64,000 nt of DNA, taken from the NCBI RefSeq assembly GCF_011045125.1, contig NZ_JAAKZF010000004.1, forward strand, positions 62,001-126,000, given 5' to 3'. The notes beneath the pieces were generated by a model that was given only the letters and a program-made list of their open reading frames with translations, did not search any database and was not told the DNA's origin. Each line of letters begins with the position of its first letter. Within the stretch, counting starts at the first letter, position 1. A program made the translations under genes and the position numbers. This document shows, one piece after another, positions 35,409 through 45,694 of the stretch. The stretch is from Allomesorhizobium camelthorni. Its GTDB lineage: Bacteria; Pseudomonadota; Alphaproteobacteria; Rhizobiales; Rhizobiaceae.

Positions 35409-36503
35409 GTGCCGGCAGCACCGGGTAGGAATGCGATCGAAGTTCGCAGCGTCAGCAAGCTGTTCGGAACCGGCGAAGCGCAAGTGGCGGCGCTCGACAA
35501 TGTCTCGGTAGCGATACGGGAAAACGAGTTCTTCACCCTGCTCGGGCCGTCCGGCTGCGGCAAGACCACGCTTCTCAGGCTGATCGCCGGCTTCGACTAT
35601 CCAACCGAGGGCGAGATCCTGCTCTACGGCCAGGACATCGCGCCGCTGCCGCCTTTCAAGCGGCCGGTCAACACTGTGTTCCAGAGCTACGCGCTCTTTC
35701 CTCACATGACCGTCGGCCAGAATATCGGCTTCGGGCTTGAAATGCTCGGCAAGCCCAAGGCCGAAGTCGAGGCGCGAGTTTCGGCCATGCTCAAGCTGGT
35801 CAGGATGGAGGCGCTGAAGGACCGCCGCACCAGCCAGATTTCCGGCGGCCAGCAGCAGCGCGTGGCGCTGGCGCGGGCGCTCGCGCCGCAGCCCAAGGTG
35901 CTGCTGCTCGACGAGCCGCTTTCCGCGCTGGACTACAAGCTGCGCAAGGAAATGCAGATCGAGTTGAAGCGGCTGCAGAACGAGACAGGCATCACCTTCA
36001 TCTTCGTGACGCACGACCAGGAGGAGGCGCTGACCATGTCGGACCGCATCGCGGTCATGTCGTCCGGCAGGATCCTGCAGGTCGGCTCGCCTTGGGACAT
36101 CTACGACCGCCCGGCGGAGCGCTTCGTCGCCGATTTCATCGGCGACAGCAATTTTCTGCCGGCTGCCGTCGGCGCCATTGAAAACGGCATTGCCAGAGTG
36201 AAGCTGCTGTCGGGAGCGGAGATCTCCGCCACCGTAGCGGAGGGCTACCAGCCAAAGGCCGAAGCGACCGTCGCCATCAGGCCAGAACATACCACGGCAG
36301 TGAGAACGGGAGGACAATTGCCGGGGTCGGTGGAGAACGTCGTTTATCTCGGCACCGATACGCACATCCACATCAAGCTGGACAGCGGCGGCAACTTCAC
36401 GGTGCGCCAGCAGAATATGCGCAGCCAGTCCTGTGGCTTCGAGGTCGGTGAGCGCGTCGGCATCCAGATCGCGGCGAATGCCGCGCAGGTTCTGAAGGAC
36501 TGA
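35409..36503 (+). CDS. Polyamine-type ABC transporter, ATP-binding protein (PotA/PotG-like)
   Basis: 364 residues from a GTG start. ABC domain with Walker [10 protein letters not shown], signature SGGQQQR, Walker [14 protein letters not shown]-loop VTHDQEE; then a TOBE domain (about residues 280-360: [29 protein letters not shown]). Closest in layout to PotA/PotG of the spermidine/putrescine systems. First gene of a potA-potB-potC-potD type operon. The intergenic leader (about 120 nt past the predicted sigma-54 start point) has no evident hairpin of note. Confidence 0.92.
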   Translation: MPAAPGRNAIEVRSVSKLFGTGEAQVAALDNVSVAIRENEFFTLLGPSGCGKTTLLRLIAGFDYPTEGEILLYGQDIAPLPPFKRPVNTVFQSYALFPHMTVGQNIGFGLEMLGKPKAEVEARVSAMLKLVRMEALKDRRTSQISGGQQQRVALARALAPQPKVLLLDEPLSALDYKLRKEMQIELKRLQNETGITFIFVTHDQEEALTMSDRIAVMSSGRILQVGSPWDIYDRPAERFVADFIGDSNFLPAAVGAIENGIARVKLLSGAEISATVAEGYQPKAEATVAIRPEHTTAVRTGGQLPGSVENVVYLGTDTHIHIKLDSGGNFTVRQQNMRSQSCGFEVGERVGIQIAANAAQVLKD

Positions 36504-36505
36504 CT

Positions 36506-37429
36506 ATGACGAGTGCTGCCGAGATCGTCACACAGGTGGAGCGCGACGATGTCCGCGCGCGCTGGCTGCTTTCGGCGCCGGCGCTGCTGATCATCTTCTT
36601 CGCCGCAATCGGGCCGCTCTTCGTGATGCTCGCCTACTCCGTCATGGTGAAAGGCGACTACGGCGACGTCCGGTTTGGCGAGCTCTCGCTCGACGGCTGG
36701 TTCTCCGTCCTCTTCCAGCGCGACATCTTCGACGATACGATCGGGCTCGCCGATGCGCACCTGTCGATCTTCTGGCGCTCGGTCAAGCTGTCGCTGATCA
36801 CCACCCTGGTGACGCTGGCGCTGGGTTTTCCCACCGCCTACTTCATCGCCACGCGCCCGCCGCACACGCGCGAGGTCTGGGTATTCCTTGTCACCATCCC
36901 GTTCTGGACGAACCTGCTGATACGCACCTTCGCCATGCAGGAGGTGATCCGCAATGAAGGCATTCTGAACACGCTGATGATCCGGCTGGGGGTAATCGAT
37001 CAGCCGATTCAGCTCATGTACACCGACGCCGCGATTCTCTTCGGCATGGTCTACGTCTACCTGCCGCTGATGGTCCTGCCGCTCTATGCGAGCATGGAGA
37101 AGCTGGACTTTCGCCTCGTCGAAGCCGGCTATGACCTGTACGCGACGCGACTGCGGGTGCTTTGGCGCATCATCATCCCCCTGGTGAGGCCCGGCATCGT
37201 TGCCGGTTCCATTCTGGTGTTCATCCCGTCGCTCGGCGCCTACGTCATTCCGCGCGTCCTTGGCGGGGGCAAGAGCATGATGCTTGGCAATTTGATCGAA
37301 CTGCAGTTCGGCGCCGGCCGCAACTGGCCCCTCGGCGCTGCCATCTCGATCACCCTGATGGCCATGGTGATGCTGGCTCTGCTCGTCTATGTGCGCAATG
37401 CGGCGCGCTCGGGGGCACAACATGGCTAG
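36506..37429 (+). CDS. Polyamine-type ABC transporter permease (PotB/PotH-like)
   Basis: 307 residues, six predicted transmembrane segments starting with LLSAPALLIIFFAAIGPLFVMLAYSV. The EAA-type ATPase-contact loop is VEAGYDLYATRLRVLWRIIIPLVRPG. It begins three bases after the ATPase gene. The substrate is inferred from family layout and from the binding protein at 38259. Confidence 0.92.
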   Translation: MTSAAEIVTQVERDDVRARWLLSAPALLIIFFAAIGPLFVMLAYSVMVKGDYGDVRFGELSLDGWFSVLFQRDIFDDTIGLADAHLSIFWRSVKLSLITTLVTLALGFPTAYFIATRPPHTREVWVFLVTIPFWTNLLIRTFAMQEVIRNEGILNTLMIRLGVIDQPIQLMYTDAAILFGMVYVYLPLMVLPLYASMEKLDFRLVEAGYDLYATRLRVLWRIIIPLVRPGIVAGSILVFIPSLGAYVIPRVLGGGKSMMLGNLIELQFGAGRNWPLGAAISITLMAMVMLALLVYVRNAARSGAQHG

Positions 37430-38228
37430 CGGCCGCACCTTCGATCTTCGCAGTCAGCCGGCCTTCAGCTTTGTCGCGCTGTTCACCTTTTTCATGCTCT
37501 ATCTGCCGATCGCGGCCCTTGTCATGTACGCCTTCAACGCCGGCAGTTCGATGGCGGTATGGGAAGGCGTATCGCTACGCTGGTTCTATGAAGCCGCCGG
37601 CAACGAACGCGTGCAGGAGGCGGCGCTGCGGTCGGCCGTGATCGCCATGTTCGCCGCTCTGACTGCGACGGTCGCCGCTACCATGGCCGCCATCGCCACC
37701 ACCCGCACTAGGCCCTATCGGGGCCTCACCTTCAAATACGCATTCATCAACCAGCCGCTGATGGTCCCGGAGATCGTGACGGCGGTCGCCCTGCTGATCG
37801 TCTTCTCGCGGATCAAGGTGTGGACCGGCTATTCGGGTCTCGGCTACCTTGTCGCCGCCCACTCGGCCTTCTGCATACCCTTCGCCTACCTGCCGATCCG
37901 CGCGCGGCTGGAAAACATGGATCTGTCGCTCGAGACGGCGGCCGCCGATCTCTACGCAACCAAATGGCAGGCGTTTAGCCACGTCACGCTGCCGCTGCTG
38001 AGGCCGGGAATAATCGCCGGCTTCATGCTGGCTTTCGTCATCTCGCTGGACGACGTGGTGATCACCGAATTCGTAAAGTCCGGCGGCCAAGATACCTTGC
38101 CGACCTACATGCTTGGCCAGCTTCGCCGCGAAACCACGCCGGAGATCAATGCGATCGCGGTGGCGTTCCTGCTCTTCTCGGTCGTTCTCGTCACGGCATT
38201 CTTTTTCGTCAACCGCCGCAAGGTGTAA
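37422..38228 (+). CDS. Polyamine-type ABC transporter permease (PotC/PotI-like)
   Basis: 268 residues from ATG 37422, overlapping the end of the previous permease gene by eight bases (translational coupling). Six transmembrane segments; the EAA-type loop is ETAAADLYATKWQAFSHVTLPLLRPG. The C-terminus (INAIAVAFLLFSVVLVTAFFFVNRRKV) is the usual last segment. Partner of the permease before it. Confidence 0.92.
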   Translation: MASGRTFDLRSQPAFSFVALFTFFMLYLPIAALVMYAFNAGSSMAVWEGVSLRWFYEAAGNERVQEAALRSAVIAMFAALTATVAATMAAIATTRTRPYRGLTFKYAFINQPLMVPEIVTAVALLIVFSRIKVWTGYSGLGYLVAAHSAFCIPFAYLPIRARLENMDLSLETAAADLYATKWQAFSHVTLPLLRPGIIAGFMLAFVISLDDVVITEFVKSGGQDTLPTYMLGQLRRETTPEINAIAVAFLLFSVVLVTAFFFVNRRKV

Positions 38229-38258
38229 CCCGCTCAAGGAAACCCAAGGGAGAAAACC

Positions 38259-39293
38259 ATGAGACAAAAACTAAGGACCGCAACCGCGGCGACGGCGCTG
38301 CTCGCCTTCGCCGGCATGGCGCATGCGGATGGGGAACTCAACATCTACAATTGGGGCGACTACACCAGCCCTGAACTGATCAAGAAGTTCGAGCAAGCCC
38401 ACAACGTCAAGGTGACGATCACCGACTACGATTCCAACGATACCGCGCTCGCCAAGGTCCGCGCCGGCGGCCACGGCTTCGACATCGTCGTCCCATCGGC
38501 AAACTACGTTCCGATCTGGGTCAAGGAAGGCCTGCTTCTCGAGGCTCGCCCGGATCAGATGGAAAACTTCAAGAACGTGGATCCGCGCTGGGTGGACGTC
38601 CATTGGGATCCCGGCCGCCACTACTCCGTGCCGTGGCAGTGGGGCGTGACCGGCATCGGCGTCAACACGAAGGTCTACGGCGGCGACATCAACACCTCGG
38701 CGATCTTCCTCGACCCGCCGGCCGAACTCGTCGGCAAGATCAACGTGGCGCCGGAGATGAACGACGTGCTCTACGCCACAATCAAATATTTTGGCGGCGA
38801 CTGGTGCACCGATGACAAGGAACTGCTCAGGAAGGTCCGCGACAAGCTGGTCGAGGCAAAGACCAAATGGCTGGCGATGGACTACAGCGTCACGGACAAG
38901 CTTCCTGCCGGCGACTACTCTGCCGTCTACTACTGGAACGGCGCGATCATGCGCTCACGCCTTGCCAACCAGGACATCAAGTTCGGCTATCCGAAGGAAG
39001 GATACCCGATCTTCATGGACAGCGTAGCGATCCTCAAGGACGCGAAGAATGTCGAGAATGCCAAGCTGTTCATGAACTTCATCATGGACCCGGAGAATGC
39101 CGCGATGGTCTCGGCATTCGCGAAATATGCGAACGGCATCAAGGGATCGGAGCAGTTCATGCCCGAGGACATGAAAACCGCGCCCGAACTCGTCGTCCCG
39201 GCAGAATTCGAGAAGGCTGGCGAGTTCCTGGAGGCCTGTTCGCCCGAGGTCGTCGATCTCTACTCGCGAATCTGGACCGACGTGCAGAAATAA
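38259..39293 (+). CDS. Polyamine-type ABC transporter substrate-binding protein (PotD/PotF-like)
   Basis: 344 residues with a signal peptide (MRQKLRTATAATALLAFAGM, cleavage after AHA near residue 23) and AAGGGAG before the ATG. PotD/F-family motifs: LNIYNWGDYTSPELIKKFE at the mature N-terminus (tryptophan and acidic residues line the amine pocket in this family), YDSNDTALAKV, VPSANYVPIW, and YYWNGAIM. Probably binds putrescine or spermidine, or a related cation. Located last in the operon, with a strong terminator directly after. Confidence 0.9.
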   Translation: MRQKLRTATAATALLAFAGMAHADGELNIYNWGDYTSPELIKKFEQAHNVKVTITDYDSNDTALAKVRAGGHGFDIVVPSANYVPIWVKEGLLLEARPDQMENFKNVDPRWVDVHWDPGRHYSVPWQWGVTGIGVNTKVYGGDINTSAIFLDPPAELVGKINVAPEMNDVLYATIKYFGGDWCTDDKELLRKVRDKLVEAKTKWLAMDYSVTDKLPAGDYSAVYYWNGAIMRSRLANQDIKFGYPKEGYPIFMDSVAILKDAKNVENAKLFMNFIMDPENAAMVSAFAKYANGIKGSEQFMPEDMKTAPELVVPAEFEKAGEFLEACSPEVVDLYSRIWTDVQK

Positions 39294-39307
39294 GCCTTTC
39301 AGTATGC

Positions 39308-39336
39308 GACCCGGCGGGCGACCGCCGGGTCTTTTT
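39308..39336 (+). terminator. Rho-independent terminator after the polyamine transporter
   Basis: GACCCGGCGG (39308-39317), loop GCGA, CCGCCGGGTC (39322-39331), then TTTTTG. A perfect 10-bp stem with a T-run just past the binding-protein gene. Confidence 0.9.
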
Positions 39337-39360
39337 GCACCTGAACACCGGGAGAGGTCG

Positions 39361-40536
39361 ATGGCGGACCGGACGGCATTCGAACAGCGCTACGGCTTCC
39401 GCCGCAACGAGGCGACGCTGGCGAACTGGCGGCTTGCGCCCTACAGCAAATGGTCATTCCAGAATGCCGGCGAGTTCGTACCGTCGGCGGGGATCGCCTG
39501 CGCCGACGGCGCGGTCGAGTCTCTCGCCGTCGACCCGACGAATCTGCTTTCGCAGTCGGTCGCGGTCGAAGGCCGGCGGGAGACGGTCGCGGATTTCCTT
39601 CAGCGGTCGGATACCGACGCCTTCGTTGTAATGAAGCGCGGCGAATTCGTTGGCGATTATTTCGCGCCGCATATGGACCTCGATGCCGCCCACATCGTCT
39701 TCTCGATCAGCAAATCGCTGACCGCCATCCTCGCGGGTTCGCTCGAAGCGGACGGGCTGCTCGATCCCTCGGCACCCGTCACGCGCTACGTTCCCGAAGC
39801 CGAAGGCTCGGCCTATGGCGACGCAACGGTGCAGCACCTTCTGGATATGACGGTCAGCGTCGACTTCGACGAGATCTATCTCGACCCAACAGGCGCTTTC
39901 GAGCGTTACCGCCGCGCCATGCTGTGGAACCCGGGCGGCGGCGAGGCGCTGCTCCCCTTCATCCTGACGATTCGGAAAGGTCCGCATCCGCATGGCGGGC
40001 AGTTCCGCTACCGCTCGCCCAATTCCGACCTGCTCGGCGTCATCGTCGAACGCGCTTCGGGCCGCCGCCATGCTGAACTGATGCGGGACCGGCTCTGGCT
40101 GCCGCTTGGTGCAAAACGCGCGGCCTCGGTGACGGTGGACGGCGAAGGCACAGCGCGCGCGGCCGGCGGCGTGTCGGTGACGCCCCGTGATCTCGCCCGC
40201 GTCGGCGAGATGATGCGGCTCGGTGGGAGTATCGACGGCCGGCGGATCCTGCCGGAAAGCTGGGTGCGCGACACGCTGACCGGCGGAAGTGCGGCGGCCT
40301 GGAAAGCCGGCGACTTCGCCCATCTGGTCGAGAACGGCCGCTATCGCAACAAATGGTACCAGACCGGCTTCGACAGCGGCGCCTTCTTCGCCATCGGCAT
40401 CCACGGCCAATGGCTCTATGTCGATCCGGCGGCGGAGGTCGTCATGGTCAAGATGTCGTCGCAGCCCGAGCCGGTCGACGACCCGCTCGACCGGCAATGC
40501 GTCGCTTTCTTCCAGGCGGTATCGGCCATGCTGTAG
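39361..40536 (+). CDS. Serine hydrolase, beta-lactamase/esterase (class C) family
   Basis: 391 residues from ATG 39361 (GGGAGAGG upstream). Penicillin-binding-protein fold: SxxK motif SISKSL at about residue 115 (catalytic Ser and Lys), a Tyr motif FRYRSPNSDLLG, and the third element near the C-terminus around FAIGIHGQWLYVDP. There is no signal peptide, so it is probably cytoplasmic and an esterase or D-amino-acid-amide hydrolase-like enzyme rather than a true beta-lactamase; substrate unknown. It lies between the transporter terminator and a convergent carrier gene (4-bp gap) and may be an amidohydrolase for compounds brought in by the pot-type system, but this is inference. Confidence 0.85.
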   Translation: MADRTAFEQRYGFRRNEATLANWRLAPYSKWSFQNAGEFVPSAGIACADGAVESLAVDPTNLLSQSVAVEGRRETVADFLQRSDTDAFVVMKRGEFVGDYFAPHMDLDAAHIVFSISKSLTAILAGSLEADGLLDPSAPVTRYVPEAEGSAYGDATVQHLLDMTVSVDFDEIYLDPTGAFERYRRAMLWNPGGGEALLPFILTIRKGPHPHGGQFRYRSPNSDLLGVIVERASGRRHAELMRDRLWLPLGAKRAASVTVDGEGTARAAGGVSVTPRDLARVGEMMRLGGSIDGRRILPESWVRDTLTGGSAAAWKAGDFAHLVENGRYRNKWYQTGFDSGAFFAIGIHGQWLYVDPAAEVVMVKMSSQPEPVDDPLDRQCVAFFQAVSAML

Positions 40537-40540
40537 CGGC

Positions 40541-42322
40541 TCAATTCAGCGGCCAGACCAGCATCAGCATGGGCACGGCAACGACGACGACGATGAAGGA
40601 CAGCGGCAGCCCGAGCCGCGGATAGTCGCTGAATTTGTAGCCGCCGGGGCCCATCACCAGCGTGTTGCACTGGTGCCCGATCGGCGTCAGGAAATCGCAG
40701 CCCGCGCCGATCGCCACTGCCATCAGGAACGCCTCGGGTCGATAGTCGAGGCCGGCGGCGAAGCCCGCCGCGATCGGCGCCATCACCAGCACGGTCGCGG
40801 CGTTGTTGAGGAAGGGCGTGATCGCCATCGCCACCACCAGGATAAGTCCCAGTGCGCCATAGGCGGGCAGCGTGGCGCCGACGCTCGCCAGCCAGCCGGC
40901 GATGACGTCGGTGGCGCCGGTGCTTCGAAGCGAATCGCTGACGGGGATGAGCGTGGCCAGCATCACCAGGATCGGCCCGTCGACCGCCGAATAGATCTCG
41001 CGCATGGGAATGACCCTGAACAGCATCATCGCCACGGCCGCCGCGAAGAAGGCGATCTGTACCGGCAGCAGTCCGAGTGCGGTCGACCCCATCGCGCCTG
41101 TCAGAATGAGCACCGGGACGATGCCGCGCCGAACGGTGCCCAGCATGATCGGCCGCTCGGCAAGCGGCAGCAGGCCGAGATCGCGCAATATCTCCGGCAG
41201 CGCCCGCCGGTTGCCCTGAAGCACGATGACATCGCCCAGGCGCAGCGTGATTGCGCCCAGCCGCTGCGTCAGCCTTTCGCCCTTCCTGCTGACGGCCAGG
41301 AGGTTGACGTTGAAGCGGTCATAGAGCGCGAGGCGCTGTGCCGACCATCCGATCAGGATCGAGTGTTCGCCGATAACCGCTTCGATGGAATCCACCTCCT
41401 CGGCCGCGCCCTGTTTGCTGGCCGCCGGCTTGCGTTGGTCGGTCAGGCTGAGCTTGGCCTGCGCCACCAGCCGGTCGAGCGCCTCGGGCGCGCCTTCCAT
41501 GAGCAATATGTCGCCCTCGCGCAGCACCGCGTCCGGCAGCGGCGTGACGCGAACGTCGCGCGAACGAACGATCGAGGTGACAATCGCGCTGCCGTCGGAC
41601 ATCTTCAGGAGCTCACCGACGGTCTTGCCAAGCACTGTCGATCCTTCCACAACCTTGCCTTCGGCCATGTAGTTCTTGATGTCGATCGCCTCGTTCATGG
41701 AAGTGCTTTCGCGCTGCCTTGGGGGCACGAGGCGGTAGAACAGCACGAGAAAGACCGTGCCGACGGCCGCAAGTGCTGCGCCCACCGGCATGAAGTCGAA
41801 CATCCTGAACGCAACGCCGGTTATATCGTCGCGAAGCTGCGAGACGACGATGTTCGGCGACGTGCCGACCAGGGTCATCAGGCCGCCTAGCAGCGACCCG
41901 AACGCCATCGGCATCAGGAATACCGAGGGCGATGCGCCGGAGCGACGCGCGAATTGGAACGCGATCGGGACCATGATCGCCAGCGCGCCGATGTTCTTGA
42001 CGAAGGCCGACAGCACCGTGACGACGATGACCAAGAGAGCCAGTTGCGCCCTGACCGACGAAACGTCCGGCGCATAGCGCTGGATGGTGAATTCCATGAT
42101 ACCCGAGCGGGCCACGCCCGCACTGACCAGAAGCGCGCTGCCGACGATGATGACGATGTCGTTGCTGAAGCCGCTGAACGCCTTTTCGTAGGGCACCACG
42201 CCCAGCGCCAGCGCCGCAAGCAGCGCGCCGGCGGCGACGAGGTCGTAGCGGAACCGACCCCAGACGAACGCCGCCATCATTGCCGCTATGACACCGATCG
42301 ATAGTATCTGGTCAAGTGTCAT
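40541..42322 (-). CDS. SLC13-family (DASS/ArsB-NhaD) permease with two TrkA-C domains
   Basis: 593-residue membrane carrier: N-terminal membrane half (GVIAAMMAAFVWGRFRYDLVAAGALLAALALG, with the SPNI motif in VGTSPNIVVSQLRDD), two cytoplasmic TrkA-C/RCK-C domains in the middle (about 220-300 and 310-390), then the second membrane half with LNNAATVLVMAPIAAGFA. The family imports dicarboxylates, sulfate or other anions; the two TrkA-C domains are typical of the YbhI/SAC1-like branch. The substrate cannot be told from sequence. Convergent with the hydrolase gene. Confidence 0.85.
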   Translation of the reverse strand: MTLDQILSIGVIAAMMAAFVWGRFRYDLVAAGALLAALALGVVPYEKAFSGFSNDIVIIVGSALLVSAGVARSGIMEFTIQRYAPDVSSVRAQLALLVIVVTVLSAFVKNIGALAIMVPIAFQFARRSGASPSVFLMPMAFGSLLGGLMTLVGTSPNIVVSQLRDDITGVAFRMFDFMPVGAALAAVGTVFLVLFYRLVPPRQRESTSMNEAIDIKNYMAEGKVVEGSTVLGKTVGELLKMSDGSAIVTSIVRSRDVRVTPLPDAVLREGDILLMEGAPEALDRLVAQAKLSLTDQRKPAASKQGAAEEVDSIEAVIGEHSILIGWSAQRLALYDRFNVNLLAVSRKGERLTQRLGAITLRLGDVIVLQGNRRALPEILRDLGLLPLAERPIMLGTVRRGIVPVLILTGAMGSTALGLLPVQIAFFAAAVAMMLFRVIPMREIYSAVDGPILVMLATLIPVSDSLRSTGATDVIAGWLASVGATLPAYGALGLILVVAMAITPFLNNAATVLVMAPIAAGFAAGLDYRPEAFLMAVAIGAGCDFLTPIGHQCNTLVMGPGGYKFSDYPRLGLPLSFIVVVVAVPMLMLVWPLN

Positions 42323-42354
42323 TCGTGGAATGCCCCCGGCCTCCGCTGCACGGC

Positions 42355-42393
42355 AAAACGAAACGCGCCGGCCGCGACATGGTTGCGCGGCCG
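42355..42393 (-). terminator. Candidate terminator after the MFS transporter gene
   Basis: On the minus strand CGGCCGCG, a 9-nt loop, CGCGGCCG, then a T-rich stretch (GCGCGTTTCGTTTT). It lies just past the MFS stop. Confidence 0.55.
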
Positions 42394-42398
42394 AAGGT

Positions 42399-43613
42399 TC
42401 AGGCCGCGGAAGTCCGCATCACGCGCTGGCTCGGCAGGAAGATCGTCAGCAATCCGAGCAGCGGTAGATAGGAGCAGACCAGGTAGACGAATTCAATACC
42501 TCTGGCGTCGGCCACCACGCCGAGCACGGCTGCGGCGATGCCGGCCATGCCGAAAGCGAAGCCGAAGAAGATGCCGGCGATCATGCCCACCCTGCCCGGC
42601 ACCAGTTCCTGCGCGAACACAACGATGGCCGGAAACGCTGAAGCCAGGATCAGGCCGATCAGGGCAGTCAGCACCATGGTCCATTCGAGATTTGCGTAGG
42701 GCAGCGCCAGCGTGAAGGGCAACACGCCGAGGATCGAGAACCAGATCACGAATTTCGGCCCGAAACGGTCGCCGACCGGCCCTCCCGCCACGGTGCCGAC
42801 CGCCGCCGCTCCAAGGAAGATGAACAGCATCAGTTGCGATTGCTGCACCGTCACGCCGAATTTGTGGATGACGAAGAAGGTGAAATAGCTCGACAGGCTG
42901 GCGAGGTAGATGTTCTTGGTGAAGACCAGCAGCGCCAGAACCACCAGCGCGATAACGATCTTGCGGCGCGGCAGCGCGACTGTCACCGTGCCGGCCGGGC
43001 GCTTGGCGCTGCGGATCCGGTAGCGGCTGTACCATTTGCCGACCTGCCAGAGGATGATCATGCCGAGCAAAGCCGCGGCCGAGAACCAGGCGACGCTGCC
43101 CTGCCCGCGAGGCACGACGATGAACGCCGCCAGCAGCGGCCCGAGCGCCGAGCCGAAATTGCCGCCGACCTGGAACAGCGACTGCGCTAGGCCGTAGCGC
43201 CCGCCCGAGGCAAGCCGCGCCACGCGCGAGGCTTCGGGATGGAAGATCGCCGAGCCGATGCCTATGAAGGCCGCCCCCAGGATCAGCAGCGTATAGTCCG
43301 AGGCGAAGGCCAGGATGAACAGCCCGACCATCGACGAGCCCATGCCGACCGGCAGCGAATAGGGCATCGGCTTTTTGTCGGTGACCATGCCGATCAGCGG
43401 CTGGAGCAGCGAGGCGGTGACCTGGAACGTCATGGTCAGGACGCCGATCTGCCAGAAGTCGAGGCCGTAATCGGCCTTCAGCATCGGATAGATCGCCGCC
43501 AGCAGCGACTGCATCACGTCGTTGAGGAGATGGCAGAAGCTTACCGCCAGGATGACGGCGTAGGCCGTATTGTCGGCCTGGATACGGCCGGCTGTCGCCG
43601 AAGCGTCGGTCAT
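42399..43613 (-). CDS. MFS transporter, fosmidomycin-resistance (Fsr)-like
   Basis: Drug or metabolite exporter of 404 residues from ATG 43613 (GGAATGA upstream). Twelve predicted transmembrane segments in two halves. The N-terminal block SFCHLLNDVMQSLLAAIYPMLK is the Fsr-family signature, followed by LTMTFQVTASLLQPLIGMVTDKKP (the MFS loop 2-3 area) and GIGSAIFHPEASRVARLASGG. The substrate is not known. The ilvD gene begins upstream and is read in the same direction but stops 115 bp before it. Confidence 0.88.
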   Translation of the reverse strand: MTDASATAGRIQADNTAYAVILAVSFCHLLNDVMQSLLAAIYPMLKADYGLDFWQIGVLTMTFQVTASLLQPLIGMVTDKKPMPYSLPVGMGSSMVGLFILAFASDYTLLILGAAFIGIGSAIFHPEASRVARLASGGRYGLAQSLFQVGGNFGSALGPLLAAFIVVPRGQGSVAWFSAAALLGMIILWQVGKWYSRYRIRSAKRPAGTVTVALPRRKIVIALVVLALLVFTKNIYLASLSSYFTFFVIHKFGVTVQQSQLMLFIFLGAAAVGTVAGGPVGDRFGPKFVIWFSILGVLPFTLALPYANLEWTMVLTALIGLILASAFPAIVVFAQELVPGRVGMIAGIFFGFAFGMAGIAAAVLGVVADARGIEFVYLVCSYLPLLGLLTIFLPSQRVMRTSAA

Positions 43614-43728
43614 GATTTCATTCCGTGAACTCAGACTGGACAAAAAGAGTCCTGCCCGTCGGTCACATAGACCGTGCGCACCGTTGCTCCTTGGGACAGA
43701 TCGCCGTTCTTTGTGGCGCAGGCTTGGC

Positions 43729-45573
43729 TCAGCCCTCGCCGAGGTCGCGCACCGCGCCGCGCGAGGCGCTGGTGGCGAAGGCGGCATAGGCCTTCAGCGC
43801 CGTCGTCACCTTGCGCTTGCGCTGCTCGACTGGCTTCCAGCCGGCGGCATCCTGCTCGGCGCGGCGGGCGGTGAGCGTCGCCTCGTCCACGGCAAGATGG
43901 ATGGTGCGGTTCGGAATGTCGATCTCGATCCGGTCGCCCTCGCGCACCAGGCCGATCGTTCCGCCCTCGGCGGCTTCCGGCGAGACATGGCCGATCGAAA
44001 GACCGGACGTGCCGCCCGAAAAGCGTCCGTCGGTGATCAGCGCGCAGGCCTTGCCCAGCCCCTTCGACTTCAGATAGCTGGTCGGATAGAGCATTTCCTG
44101 CATGCCGGGGCCGCCGCGCGGTCCCTCATAGCGGATGACCAGAACGTCGCCTTCCCTGATATGGCCGGACAGGATCGACTTCACCGTCGCGTCCTGGCTC
44201 TCGAACACCCGCGCCGGGCCGGCGAATTTCAGGATGCTCTCGTCGACGCCGGCGGTCTTCACGATGCAGCCGTCGAGCGCAAGATTGCCGCTGAGCACCG
44301 CAAGCCCGCCGTCCTTGGAAAAGGCGTGCTCGACATTGCGGATCGCGCCTTTTTCGCGGTCGAGATCGAGCTCGTCCCAGCGCCGCTCCTGGCTGAAGGC
44401 GACCTGCGTCGGCACGCCGCCGGGCGCGGCCATGAAGAATTTGCGCACGCTTTCGCTGTTGGTGCGCGAGATGTCCCAACGGTCGAGCGCGTCGCCCATG
44501 GTCGCCGTATGCACGGTCGGCAGATCGCGGTTGATGAGGCCCGCTTCGTCGAGCTGACCGAGGATCGCCATGATGCCCCCGGCGCGGTGCACGTCTTCCA
44601 TGTGCACATCGGCCTTGGCGGGCGCCACCTTGCACAGGACGGGCACGCGGCGCGACAGCCGGTCGATGTCTTCAAGGTCGAAATCGATCTCGCCCTCGTG
44701 CGCCGCGGCGAGGATGTGTAGCACGGTGTTGGTCGAGCCGCCCATGGCGATGTCGAGCGTCATGGCGTTCTCGAACGCGCCCTTCGACGCGATGGTGCGC
44801 GGCAGCGCCGTCTCGTCGTCCTGCTCGTAATAGCGCTGGGCGAGATCGACTATAAGGTGGCCGGCCTCGACGAACAGCCGTTTGCGGTCGGCGTGGGTGG
44901 CGAGCGTCGATCCATTGCCGGGCAGAGACAGGCCGAGCGCCTCGGTCAGGCAGTTCATCGAATTGGCGGTGAACATGCCCGAGCAGGAGCCGCAGGTCGG
45001 GCAGGCGGAACGCTCGATGGTCTTGACATCCTCGTCGGAGACCCGGTCGTCGGCGGCCGCGACCATGGCGTCGACGAGGTCGAGCGCCTGCGTCTTGCCG
45101 GCGAGCACCACCTTGCCGGCTTCCATAGGGCCGCCGGAGACGAAGACGGTCGGGATGTTGAGGCGCAGCGAGGCCATCAGCATGCCGGGCGTGATCTTGT
45201 CGCAATTGGAGATGCAGACCATGGCGTCGGCGCAATGCGCGTTGACCATGTATTCGACGGAGTCGGCGATGATCTCGCGCGACGGCAGCGAATAGAGCAT
45301 GCCGTCATGGCCCATGGCGATGCCGTCGTCGACGGCGATGGTGTTGAATTCCTTGGCCACGCCGCCCGCCTTCTCGATCTCGCGCGCGACAAGCTGGCCG
45401 AGATCCTTCAGATGCACATGGCCCGGAACGAACTGGGTGAAGGAATTGACCACGGCGATGATCGGCTTGCCGAAATCCGAATCCTTCATGCCGGTGGCGC
45501 GCCACAGGCCGCGCGCGCCGGCCATGTTGCGGCCATGGGTGGTGGTGCGGGAGCGATAGGGCGGCATCGGCAT
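43729..45573 (-). CDS. ilvD: Dihydroxy-acid dehydratase
   Basis: Fe-S enzyme that dehydrates 2,3-dihydroxyisovalerate and 2,3-dihydroxy-3-methylvalerate in valine and isoleucine synthesis. 614 residues from ATG 45573 ([21 protein letters not shown], the family's conserved N-terminus); the open frame extends to 45663 but that part is not conserved. Cluster cysteines in [10 protein letters not shown] and [26 protein letters not shown]-terminal [23 protein letters not shown]. Element B, a structured intergenic region, lies directly upstream and may act as its leader. The other ilv genes are not here. Confidence 0.96.
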   Translation of the reverse strand: MPMPPYRSRTTTHGRNMAGARGLWRATGMKDSDFGKPIIAVVNSFTQFVPGHVHLKDLGQLVAREIEKAGGVAKEFNTIAVDDGIAMGHDGMLYSLPSREIIADSVEYMVNAHCADAMVCISNCDKITPGMLMASLRLNIPTVFVSGGPMEAGKVVLAGKTQALDLVDAMVAAADDRVSDEDVKTIERSACPTCGSCSGMFTANSMNCLTEALGLSLPGNGSTLATHADRKRLFVEAGHLIVDLAQRYYEQDDETALPRTIASKGAFENAMTLDIAMGGSTNTVLHILAAAHEGEIDFDLEDIDRLSRRVPVLCKVAPAKADVHMEDVHRAGGIMAILGQLDEAGLINRDLPTVHTATMGDALDRWDISRTNSESVRKFFMAAPGGVPTQVAFSQERRWDELDLDREKGAIRNVEHAFSKDGGLAVLSGNLALDGCIVKTAGVDESILKFAGPARVFESQDATVKSILSGHIREGDVLVIRYEGPRGGPGMQEMLYPTSYLKSKGLGKACALITDGRFSGGTSGLSIGHVSPEAAEGGTIGLVREGDRIEIDIPNRTIHLAVDEATLTARRAEQDAAGWKPVEQRKRKVTTALKAYAAFATSASRGAVRDLGEG

Positions 45574-45694
45574 GGTTCCTGGGTCGGCTTGCTTTATGTG
45601 TGGGCGCGGGGGCTTACCCGCAACCGTTCCCCTGCTGATAGCGAAAAGCGGCGGTCGCGTCACCCGTAATGTGTGTCAGCCCGCGCGCTTCATC

